From: Cladopsammia gracilis
Taxonomy: Eukaryota > Cnidaria > Anthozoa > Scleractinia > Dendrophylliidae
NCBI GenBank assembly: GCA_022457155.1
Contig: JAJGOT010000136.1
Coordinates: 657,001 to 721,000 of the forward strand
Direction of reading: 5' to 3'
DNA: 64,000 bases
Part shown: in pieces, positions 55,743 to 64,000 of the stretch
Position numbering within the stretch: position 1 is the stretch's first letter
Layout of the letters: every line of letters starts with the position of its first letter
Notes under the pieces: model-generated
Databases searched by the model: none
The model's input: the letters and a program-made list of their open reading frames with translations, nothing else
Told to the model about the DNA's origin: nothing
Position numbers and translations under genes: made by a program

Positions 55743-58700
55743 ATGTCAACAGTAATGGCAAGCGATTTAAACGAAATAGAGTTCAGTTTTAAAGACGAGC
55801 GCCCTATGACGTCGAAAAGTTACAATCCGGGCGAAATGGACGATACAAGACAACAAAATGTCGCTAGACGGTGTCTTACTCCTGATGTTATTGCAAGAAT
55901 ACAAGCGGTAGACAGAAAAGATATGCAAGACACAACAACTAAAACGCCGATTCGTGTCGGAGACAAAGGCCTATCGTTGGGTATATTCGGCGATTTTCAC
56001 GCAGTTGAATTGAAAGAAAGCGATCATTTCGACGAAACCGGCCGATATATTATTCGTAATGTGCCGATTGTGAAGCACTCGACATTGCCTCTAGGCTTCT
56101 TTATTCGTCAAGGCGATGGGCTATTCAAGAAGTTTGGCATATTTGTTTCACGTGTTACTAAAGGGAGTATAGTCGACGCAAATGGCCTGCTCAAAGTCGG
56201 AGATGAAATTGTTGCAGTAAATTATGTCGATGTTGATGGGTTCTCCCTCGATGATGTTGTTCGACTTATTCAAATTCCTCGGAAATTAATTTTGACGATC
56301 AAAACGAATGCTTCGGTATTTAAGCGAAGCTCATCCGCGGGAGAAGCTTTATACGGCCCCCCAATGAACAATAAAAGGACGGATAAAGGAACATCCCAGG
56401 GATTTAAATCTAAAAATAAGGCGTCCCGCGCCAGGGACTACAGAGAGTTAAGCGAGCATAGTAAACAAGCTATGCAAACAGAGACGGAAAATTTCAAAGT
56501 CGATAATGATGCAAATGATGTTCAAGACCTTTCAAGATCATCTGAACGTTCGGAGGAATCATCGACCATTGAAGATCTTATTAACGCAATTCGAGCGCAG
56601 AATACTCGATTACAACACAAACGAAGTTTAGAACCAACTGGAAGCCTTCCGCTCGATCGTAGCAAATCATCCCAGACGGGAGAAGAGGCACGAAGCGTCA
56701 AGAGCTGTCAAACGAGACACAGAGAAGCATTGCCAAGGAAATCTGGGACGCCAACAAGAAAGTCATCTTCCGATAGCATAATTTTGTCAAATCGAACTCC
56801 GCCGAGCGCGGCCCGGAAATCCAGCACTTTAACGCCTGTTACCACCGTTAATCTTGTTTTCGATGATCCCGAGGTTTTCGGCGTTAACATTCCTGCAAGT
56901 GAGAGAATCGTTAGAAAGAACAGTTTACCCTTTGACGATGCCTCAAACGTCATTTCGTCAACAATGTATTCACGAAGCCTTCCGGACTCTCCCGGAGGTA
57001 GCCCGAAGATGCGACGAAGGCTTCCGTCCGTGCCGTCTGACGGTGGTCGGTCAAGTCGGTCTGGCAGTGAACGATCCGTTGGTGAAAGCAGCAACGAGGG
57101 CTTTTCCCCGTCTTCTCCCTCTTGTATCAAACCGCTTCTGTCTGTACTAGCTGAACCAAGGAGTCGCAGAATGCTTCCTTCCCCTCCCCCGTCCCCAGTG
57201 GCTGCGCATAAAGAGTCGCAAAACGTGAACGATCAGAAAACAAGCCAATCTTCTGAAAACCAAGACAGTAAAAAATTGAACAGGAACAGCTGGAGTGGAC
57301 CGTCGGATAGTGAATCTGTGGACGATAAATCACCGTCCCCATCTCCTTCACGGAGGGATTCCAGCTTGTCGCTGAGTCAGCTTTTCAATGCATTTGCGTT
57401 TAGAAATCACTCGGACAAGAGCGAGACAATAGAGAAGAACAAAAATACACAAGGCGAAAGGACTGAGTCTTATAAAATCCCTTCATCACCTCAGCGCCCT
57501 GCCGGTAAAAGTGAAACGCAACATGGCGACATCTTCGAACAACAAAGACATTCCATGCTTTTGCATTCGTACGCGTCCGGTGGCTTGCAACCACCAAGCA
57601 ATCCTAGAAGACTTGCTAGTCGCTCATCACAGCCCAACTTGTTGCTGACAGTTCAAGAGGAGCAGCCCGCTAAACCCTCTGAAAAGCTCTCAAAGTTCTC
57701 ACCAAAACTCACTAACAGACGGGCTAGCCTTGCTTCGATCAGCGACAAAAGCTTAACCAATCAGCTCGCGAGCCAGGACGTGATTGACAGCGGCTTGCTT
57801 AGAAGTGAGGCCGAAGCTGGCTTCTTGATATTCCCGGATGATTATAGTGGTCATAATTTATTATCTTCACATGCTGTTTCTGGTATGGTGTCCTTACACA
57901 TTATCAAAGCCACAAACCTTCTGTTTGCAGACAAGAAGTTATTGGAGAAGAAAAAGAAGGTGTTTTGTGCTGTGGAGGTGGATTTTGAGCGAAAAGCTTT
58001 CACAGGTTCCAAAAGAGCATCGAAAACGCTAACGTGGGACGAGATGTTCGAAGTGGAAATCCAACATGGTCGCGAAGTGTGTCTTTCTTGTTTTACCTCT
58101 AGCCACGAATTTGATAAACCCGTGGCAAAAGTGTCTTTCAATCTCTCACCCTTTGTAAGATGCGGAAAGCAACACAAAGTTTTGTTTCGTTTGCATCCAC
58201 AAGGAGCAATCCACCTAGAAATGGAATTCATTGAGATGAAAACACTTTTGAAAAGAGCTCCTTCCGACAGAAAATCTGGCGTGTTCGGCTTCCAACTCAA
58301 TGTGACTTCGCGAAACGAGAACGCGAGCGTCCCGTTAATCGTGCGCAAGTGCGTGGAGGAAATCGAGAAGCGAGGTCTGACAGCTAAGGGTCTGTACCGG
58401 ATTTCCGGTAATGCGCGACGTAAGAAGCAGCTTCATGCGCAATTCGACGAAGACAGCACGGCCGTTGATTTGTCAGAAGAGAACTACCCGGATATAAACG
58501 TCATCGCGGGAATTCTAAAGGATTACCTCCGAGAACTTCCTGAGCCGTTAATAACAGAATCGCTGTCCAAGCTGCTCATCAAAGCAGCCCAGGATCATGT
58601 TCAAGATCAAGATGTAACTGCGCAGAAACGTCTTCTTTCCAAATTCATCGTTCAGTTACCGCAGAACAACAGAGAAACGCTGGTGTATTTGCTGAATCAT

Positions 58701-58895
58701 TTCATGCGCGTGATGGCGGAAAAAGATACAAACAAAATGGACGCGCACAATCTTTCCGTTTGTTTCGGCCCCGTTTTGTTGTGTCCCCCAGCGAGCCTTA
58801 CAGAGGGCAAAGACTTGCTAGATCTCAAACTGCACATCAAGATCGTCGAGTTTCTGTTCTATCTTTGGAAGAATGCTGGTATGTCCAGCGCATAG
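55743..58895 (+). CDS. SYD-1/SYDE-type Rho GTPase-activating protein (PDZ-C2-RhoGAP), intronless
   Basis: One uninterrupted frame of 1,050 residues. Domains in order: PDZ at about 100-188 (LPLGFFIRQGDG, KFGIFVSRVTKGSIVDANGL, VGDEIVAVN), a long Ser/Pro-rich disordered middle (about 190-700; SRRMLPSPPPSPV), C2 at about 713-838 (GMVSLHIIKATNL) and RhoGAP at about 846-1044 (PLIVRKCVEEIE, GLYRISG, LKDYLRELPEPL, HNLSVCFGPVLL). The PDZ-C2-RhoGAP order is that of nematode and fly SYD-1, presynaptic assembly factors; mammalian SYDE1/2 keep C2-RhoGAP. The GAP arginine finger (Arg886 in GLYRISG) is present, so activity on Rho-family GTPases is plausible; the nematode domain is reported to be degenerate. 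A second ATG three codons in is an alternative start. Being single-exon is unusual for this family. In a cnidarian-like animal a role in synapse or cell polarity is an inference only. Confidence 0.9.
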   Translation: MSTVMASDLNEIEFSFKDERPMTSKSYNPGEMDDTRQQNVARRCLTPDVIARIQAVDRKDMQDTTTKTPIRVGDKGLSLGIFGDFHAVELKESDHFDETGRYIIRNVPIVKHSTLPLGFFIRQGDGLFKKFGIFVSRVTKGSIVDANGLLKVGDEIVAVNYVDVDGFSLDDVVRLIQIPRKLILTIKTNASVFKRSSSAGEALYGPPMNNKRTDKGTSQGFKSKNKASRARDYRELSEHSKQAMQTETENFKVDNDANDVQDLSRSSERSEESSTIEDLINAIRAQNTRLQHKRSLEPTGSLPLDRSKSSQTGEEARSVKSCQTRHREALPRKSGTPTRKSSSDSIILSNRTPPSAARKSSTLTPVTTVNLVFDDPEVFGVNIPASERIVRKNSLPFDDASNVISSTMYSRSLPDSPGGSPKMRRRLPSVPSDGGRSSRSGSERSVGESSNEGFSPSSPSCIKPLLSVLAEPRSRRMLPSPPPSPVAAHKESQNVNDQKTSQSSENQDSKKLNRNSWSGPSDSESVDDKSPSPSPSRRDSSLSLSQLFNAFAFRNHSDKSETIEKNKNTQGERTESYKIPSSPQRPAGKSETQHGDIFEQQRHSMLLHSYASGGLQPPSNPRRLASRSSQPNLLLTVQEEQPAKPSEKLSKFSPKLTNRRASLASISDKSLTNQLASQDVIDSGLLRSEAEAGFLIFPDDYSGHNLLSSHAVSGMVSLHIIKATNLLFADKKLLEKKKKVFCAVEVDFERKAFTGSKRASKTLTWDEMFEVEIQHGREVCLSCFTSSHEFDKPVAKVSFNLSPFVRCGKQHKVLFRLHPQGAIHLEMEFIEMKTLLKRAPSDRKSGVFGFQLNVTSRNENASVPLIVRKCVEEIEKRGLTAKGLYRISGNARRKKQLHAQFDEDSTAVDLSEENYPDINVIAGILKDYLRELPEPLITESLSKLLIKAAQDHVQDQDVTAQKRLLSKFIVQLPQNNRETLVYLLNHFMRVMAEKDTNKMDAHNLSVCFGPVLLCPPASLTEGKDLLDLKLHIKIVEFLFYLWKNAGMSSA

Positions 58896-58903
58896 ATAGT
58901 ATA

Positions 58904-59162
58904 CCGTATTTTCTCAATTAAACGCCCCGGCGTTTCTTTCAATCTTGGCCTAGTGGACCCGGCGTTTCTTTGAATCAGCAGTTTTTTCTCGCCCGCCATT
59001 TTTTAAGAAGGGTTATTATTCGTTTTTCTTGGCAGCCGTGTACCTTGTCCTTAAATCTTAAGTTTACTATATCACAAATAAACATTTGAGGGGCTTACTT
59101 ACAACTTCCTTTATTATACCCGGCGTTTATTCGGGGTCCGGCGTTTAATCGAGAAAATACGG
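58904..59162. mobile_element. TA-flanked MITE family C, copy 2, abutting the SYD-1 stop
   Basis: Ends CCGTATTTTCTCAATTAAAC and GTTTAATCGAGAAAATACGG with TA outside each. It starts 8 bases after the stop codon of the SYD-1-like gene, so it must form the 3' untranslated region. It carries an AATAAA at 59077-59082; another follows at 59255-59260. Confidence 0.9.
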
Positions 59163-59346
59163 TATGCCTCGTATGATCGTCTTAGTAACGATTAGACATC
59201 TTTTTGCTCTCAGAGCCACACCTTGTTACTTAAGATGCCGATGATTTCCTTACAAATAAAAGTTGTCCAACTATTTTTGAAGCTTCCAGGTTTTTGCCCA
59301 CCATATATATGTGCAGTAGTCATGTGCAAAGCAATACATAGAGGTT

Positions 59347-59666
59347 AGAGCGGTTTTCAACGGCTTTTGATTGGCCAAAAAATCTCGCGCCACTTTCTCA
59401 ACCAATCAGAAGTAAAACTGAAACCAATCAAGACTTGCTCGCACGCGTTTTCCCGCGCTTGGCGCCGGTTACATGTATTTGCTTTGAGCTCTGATTGGTT
59501 CATTGGATTGTTTGCGTCTGTTGTGATTGGTCAGAGTAATTACTTCGGTTTTGGTTTTACGACACTCGTTTGAAAACCCATTCTCGTCCCCAGAGCTCCA
59601 CGTTTTTTTAATTGCGTCTCGTGTAGAAACAAGGGCTCTGGGGACGAGAATGTTGAAAACCGCTCT
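59347..59666. mobile_element. MITE family A copy with nested palindrome
   Basis: Ends AGAGCGGTTTTCAA and TTGAAAACCGCTCT. Within it, 59580-59652 is a smaller inverse pair (ATTCTCGTCCCCAGAGC / GCTCTGGGGACGAGAAT), likely a second insertion. Confidence 0.82.
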
Positions 59667-60250
59667 ATTGAGCGAGAAGTTGTGTAATACGGCTGCGCAT
59701 TTTTAAGGTTAAGTTAAAGGCTCATGTTTACCCAATCTGCTTTGCGCGCTTGTTTATTCGTTTTGAAACGGTTCAATTGTTCAATGTTGCGTTATGATTG
59801 GCTGGCACGTCGATTTTTCGATTTTCCGTCTGTGCGAAAATCAGCCCGGGTGCGCAAAGCAGATTGAGTAAACATGGAACTTTAAGCGCTGCTCAAAAAG
59901 GAACGCAAGCAATGCAAGTTGAAAAATTACAACTTGCGTTGATTTGTGCTGAGTGATCAAACGGAGTCACAGGTACGCGCAAGTTTGGTCGGTTTAGTCA
60001 CGCACAGTCACGCTTGTAGTTGCGTGACTTTACTTGCGACTGCTTGCGTTTGGTGGCCAAACGGTGGAACACTTGTGCCCATTTGCGGACAAATTTAAGC
60101 TCGATAAAAGTGATCGAAAGGCAACGCAGGCCATCTCAAGTACACGCAAGTCTTGGCCAAACGGAATGGCTCGCTGAATCAAGTGTTTATTAAACGACAG
60201 TTATCTTCAACAAAATCTAAGTTGTTTGAAAACTTGTAAGCAAAGTGTTT
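59667..60250. other. intergenic, repeat-like
   Basis: AAGGTTAAGTTAAAGGCTCATG near 59706 and CAGATTGAGTAAACATGGAAC near 59862 suggest an inverted element of about 170 bp. 59890-60150 has phrases GCAAGT/ACTTGCG in many copies. No gene. Confidence 0.45.
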
Positions 60251-60256
60251 TTCCTT

Positions 60257-60420
60257 GCAAGGCTAGTACAACGAAAATTAATGGCAAGTTTAATGGCCAA
60301 TATTTCGACTAGTAGAACTAGTCTTCTACAGGGCCAGCGTTGGCCCTGTAGAAGACTAGTTCTACTAGTTGAAATATTGGCCATTAAACCTGGCATTAAT
60401 TTCCGTTGTACTAGCCTTGC
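60257..60420. repeat. 164-bp near-perfect palindrome
   Basis: Arms of about 80 bases (GCAAGGCTAGTACAACG at the left, CGTTGTACTAGCCTTGC at the right), meeting at ACAGGGCCAGCGTTGGCCCTGT. Only a few mismatches. A foldback MITE is the simplest reading. Confidence 0.92.
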
Positions 60421-60462
60421 ATTTTAAATGGTTTATCTACACGTTGGGTGACGTCTGGTACT

Positions 60463-60481
60463 CATCATCATCATCATCATT

Positions 60482-60514
<33 letters not shown>

Positions 60515-60565
60515 TTTATTTAAAAACACGGGATCACTTTCATTTAAAAATGCTCTTCCAGTGAG
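60463..60565 (-). repeat. (TCA)n tract plus element tail, second copy
   Basis: (TCATCA)n followed by CTTTATTTAAAAACACGG and AAATGCTCTTCCAGTGAGCC; same arrangement as 8926-9010. An Asp-rich frame on the minus strand is an artefact. Confidence 0.65.
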
Positions 60566-61332
60566 CCGTGGACTACTACATACAATAATGATAAAACGTT
60601 TAAAAACAACCTTATCCATTATAAGCACAAACTATCCGAATAATAAAGGAGATCTGGAAAGAAAGTTACCACTATTAATCGTGGTGTTGAGTGAACCTCT
60701 ACGACCTCTACATTTAAACGTTTTATACATTTGTTTTTCCTTGTTCGCAGTCAGAAGTGTGTAATAACGTTTTGGCGCATATTCTCGAGCTAAAATTATA
60801 ATAAAAATATTATAAAAGTGAATCATCCATTCTCCACAACCAAAGCTTTCGATTGGCTTTTTCAGGCCGCGTAGTAAAAAAAGGGAAGAGCGCTGGGCTT
60901 GAGAATGGGAATCATAGATGTACTATACCCGTTCAAAACATATAGAAGGAGCAAATTTCATTATAACATGAGGTAAGAGTCGCGCAGGTCTTTTTAAACA
61001 ACAGGCTAGGCGTAGCCTATACTCATGCCGGTCAAAATACAGGTGATTCCTTACAGGTATAATCCCGAACATTGTGAATGGAAGGGGATTCTAGGGGGGC
61101 TGTTTGCCAGCCGATGAAGTTGCCTTGACAGCAACAATTTGCATGCGTAATGGACGTTACTTGCGGGCAAACACTACGTAAAACAGCAAAAGGCAAATAA
61201 AATCTTTGAATTCTGTGAAGTAGTCTTCCATCCGCACTTACTTATCGTGATGCGCGTTGCTGTAAATTTGGACCTGACTATGAAAGATACAGTACTCATA
61301 AACATTTCTAAACTGTATAACTGCATTTTGTT
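60566..61332. other. intergenic, nothing recognised
   Basis: No exon, array or clear element end seen on either strand. Confidence 0.4.
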
Positions 61333-61466
61333 GGTAGTTTCTTGGTGTTGCGGATGGTGTTATCACCAAATGACGTAACACAAAAGATTCGAAAGACACT
61401 GAACAATACCCACACCACAACACAAAAGCTAACCAACAATGGCTTCCTCAACACCAAGAAACACCC
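61333..61466 (+). mobile_element. hAT-like MITE, copy 3
   Basis: 134 bp with the same ends as copy 2 and an exact 8-bp duplication ATTTTGTT at 61325-61332 and 61467-61474. Confidence 0.92.
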
Positions 61467-61669
61467 ATTTTGTTGCAGTGAGACTGTTAGTGTTAATGTT
61501 GGTTTCAATTAGGGCCAGTCCTAGTACTGCAGTATACAGTACTTTACACAATTATCGCCATTATCGCGGCATTGCATAAGGCAATAAAACAAAAAGATCA
61601 TTAAATGCGGTGGTGTTGTTTTGCATTCCCAACTTTTCTTACAACCTTGTGCGTGACGGTTGCAGAAGT

Positions 61670-61803
61670 ATTCTCGTTCCCAGAGCCGCTTGGCCCTCTT
61701 AACCGCCGGAGCCTGAGTACGAAGACCAAGGGGCTCCCTCAACATGTTCCCCTCGTACTCAGGCTCCGGCGGTTAAGAGGGCCAAGCGGCTCTGGGAACG
61801 ATA
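61670..61803. repeat. 134-bp palindrome
   Basis: Arms of about 50 bases (ATTCTCGTTCCCAGAGCCGC, CTTAACCGCCGGAGCCTGAG and inverse) around a 30-base centre. The right arm joins directly to a GTTGCGCGCAACA repeat copy. Confidence 0.9.
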
Positions 61804-61905
61804 ATGTTGCGGAAGTAGAATCGAGTTCTACTTTTGTGACGTTGCGCGCAACATATTGCATCGTGTGACACCTCCAAAAAAATATTGTTGCACGCAACAA
61901 CGTGC
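61803..61905. repeat. copy of the GTTGCGCGCAACA repeat
   Basis: GTAGAATCGAGTTCTACTTT and GACGTTGCGCGCAACATATT match the repeat in CENP-C intron 15 (37650-37915). Confidence 0.7.
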
Positions 61906-62587
61906 TTAAGTGAACAAGCTAAAGGAGAAGTGTCACAGGAATTTGGTGTCATTTTAAAATTCAAAACATGCTTTTGTATTAACAGAAATTGAAAAATAAT
62001 GGTCCAGTTTTACAATAAAGGAGCACGAAATGTACCAAAACTGTCAATAAGTATACCTTAGTGATTAGATGGACTGGATCTAAATGAACTGCTACTTGAA
62101 AAAGCTTAGCCTATTTTTTTTTATAAAGTTCTGACATTTTCGTATCCAAAATGAGCTAAAACAGACCATAATTTGTTCTCACTTTCAAGGATTGTTTTTT
62201 GTCTTGGTGCTTTAGTATTACTTTTTAAATAAATAATTAAAGGTATTGTAGCATGGTTTTGACCAAACGAGGTCAAAATCACAGTGATACTTCCACTTTA
62301 AGTGAACCCCACGCACCCAGTGAAACTTTTTGCCGTTATATTTGTCTCAAAATTCTGGAATCAGTTTAGAATCATTGACTTAATACATACCCTTACCACG
62401 TTTCAGCAATATCGTTGGAGCAGAAGTGCGGAAGTATGAAGGCCATAGACGTGCCTGAAACGATTATTTATTTTTACTCGAAAGCGAACCACGTGATCAA
62501 AAATGGATTGATCCCAGCGAAATGAGTCATAAGGGGAACCTCGGTTGTCGCATCATCCGACCCCGCCCTGGTCAAGCCCAAATCATA
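61906..62587. other. intergenic, nothing recognised
   Basis: AT-rich; no gene, array or element ends seen. Confidence 0.4.
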
Positions 62588-62910
62588 CCGTCTAGAAGAA
62601 CGTCGGACACCTTATTGAGACTTATATAACGGAGTAACTGGTTAGCTTTCAGTTGAGGTTGGGGGTAGCGGTTTATATAGTTAAACCAGTTAGGACCAAC
62701 CAACCCGAGAAGCTAAGTGGTACAGTGGTACGGTAGGTTATGTAAGTCTAAGCCTAGCTGAGGTCACAGGTTCAATCCTCAGTGGGGATTTTAGATTTTC
62801 ATTTTTACACTTAACAATTTATATATTATAATTATTGAAAATAAAATTCTAGGTGTCGACATTACGTTATATAAGTCTCAGTAAGGTGTCCGACGTCCTT
62901 TTTGGCACAA
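62588..62910. mobile_element. TIR element with tRNA-like centre, copy 2
   Basis: Opposite orientation to 39041-39350. GTCGGACACCTTATTGAGAC at the left and GTCTCAGTAAGGTGTCCGAC-type sequence at the right. The centre reads AAGTGGTACAGTGGTACGG then ACAGGTTCAATCCTCAG. The right terminus is less well conserved than in copy 1. Confidence 0.75.
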
Positions 62911-64000
62911 CCCCCGCCCTCTCACCAAACTCCAACCCCCAGTGCCTGCTCTCTTTCCCAATCTTTCGCTCGCTCTTTCGACTCTCCCCTTTTAGAAGAG
63001 AAGGCCTGAGACCTAAAACTATTAATGAAATTACCATTGTCCCGCTTATTACATCACAACTTTTAAAAACTCCCTCTTCTCTTTTGTTGTGTTGCCAAGC
63101 GAGTCGCTAGCCGGGAAATCAAAGAGATTTTGCATTTTCTCTTCCAACCAAAATCATAGTTTCACCCAATATAATTATATGCGAGCCACTCACTTTTCCT
63201 TTGCAACGGAAATATTTTTTGCTCGCCGTTACTTCGAATCCTTGCTTCAATTAGCTTTTTTGCAGATAGAGGGGCATGAAATAGTAGCGTTAAAAGTAAG
63301 TAATATTTGCTGTTCATTTTAAATTAAAGTAATAATAGATACAAAAATAGAAATAATGACCTTTATTTATTCACGATGTTTGAGTAGGATCGGTGCTTCA
63401 GAATTCAATTTAATGTGAAAGCGTTTGAAAATTGACGGTGCTTTTTACCTGGCACGTTTCGGAACTAGGAATTGCTGAAGATGCTGAAAATCTATTCTCT
63501 TAAATCCCAAAGCACGAATGATTACGCTTTTTCGCCTCAAAATGTACAGGAATTTATGCGGCAGCTGACATACTGTCAAAATCAGTCGACAATCAAGATT
63601 ACTTGTAAAAGGTTAAAATAAATTCTGCTTCGAAATGGATAAAACCACTCAAATGCCCTGGTGAAATTTACTCCAGATGTTTTTTTGACATATGTATCAT
63701 TTAATATTTACAAGATTTGTGGCTAAAATGATGTAATGTTCTGTTGTCCCTCCCTCTTTCGTTGTTGTGTTGCCAGGCGAATCGGCTTGCTTTAAAATGT
63801 TACGCGCAGCAAAAAAAACTTACTAAGTAGGATTAAAATTATTTGGCCGCACTCATTTTTTTAACCGAAATTTGACTCGTTCTCGGCTGTGCAAACATCC
63901 TTTGGTAACAATCAGCCTAGAATATCAGTTTTGCCCTTGAGAAATTTACCCGATATGTTTTTTTCGGCATATCTACCATTTTACCCGATTTGTGCCTAGC
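62911..64000. other. intergenic to window end
   Basis: No gene recognised. A phrase TTGTTGTGTTGCCAAGCGAGTC near 63085 recurs as TTGTTGTGTTGCCAGGCGAATC near 63762, so a dispersed repeat may span part of this region. Confidence 0.4.

Overview
The window is animal nuclear DNA, with spliced genes, GT-AG introns, MITEs, SINEs and tandem arrays. The gene set (CENP-C, a PDZ-C2-RhoGAP protein of the SYD-1 type, BTBD19, a steroid 5-alpha-reductase relative) is metazoan. The repeat landscape, especially a 106-bp tandem unit present in both orientations at many places, resembles what I remember from stony corals (Anthozoa). That assignment is an inference from memory and was not checked.

Layout. 1-3.3 kb: a 106-bp tandem array and unremarkable intergenic DNA. 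3.6-7.4 kb: a broken protein-primed-type DNA polymerase B gene (Polinton/adintovirus-like, minus strand), interrupted by a SINE and a frameshift and bracketed by two nearly identical 677-678-bp direct repeats. 7.76-8.56 kb: an intronless steroid 5-alpha-reductase-like gene (minus). 10.99-38.12 kb: a 16-exon gene on the plus strand that reads as CENP-C, the inner-kinetochore protein. The exon joins give one continuous frame of 1,409 residues with an N-terminal Mif2_N-type motif present twice, a long charged middle, the CENP-C motif and a C-terminal cupin. Its introns hold most of the mobile DNA. 42.78-50.74 kb: an 8-exon BTBD19 orthologue (plus, 294 residues). 55.74-58.90 kb: an intronless 1,050-residue SYD-1/SYDE-type PDZ-C2-RhoGAP protein (plus). 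The rest is intergenic DNA with MITEs, hairpins and microsatellites.

The four intact genes do not form a pathway or operon; they are ordinary eukaryotic neighbours. CENP-C (centromere/kinetochore scaffold), BTBD19 (BTB-BACK protein of unknown role), SYD-1 (presynaptic Rho regulation) and the reductase are unrelated in function. The reductase and CENP-C are divergent with about 2.4 kb between their start codons.

The most notable observations are: (i) an ancient exon-pair duplication that doubles the N-terminal Mif2_N-type motif of CENP-C; (ii) a second, tryptophan-less CENP-C-motif-like segment in its middle; (iii) a 2-kb inverted-repeat element in intron 5 whose two arms each carry the same apparent first coding exon with a splice donor; (iv) a 36-bp minisatellite with higher-order structure enclosed by terminal inverted repeats in intron 13; (v) two TIR-element families with tRNA-like segments inside; (vi) several insertions dated by empty sites or exact target-site duplications within the window.
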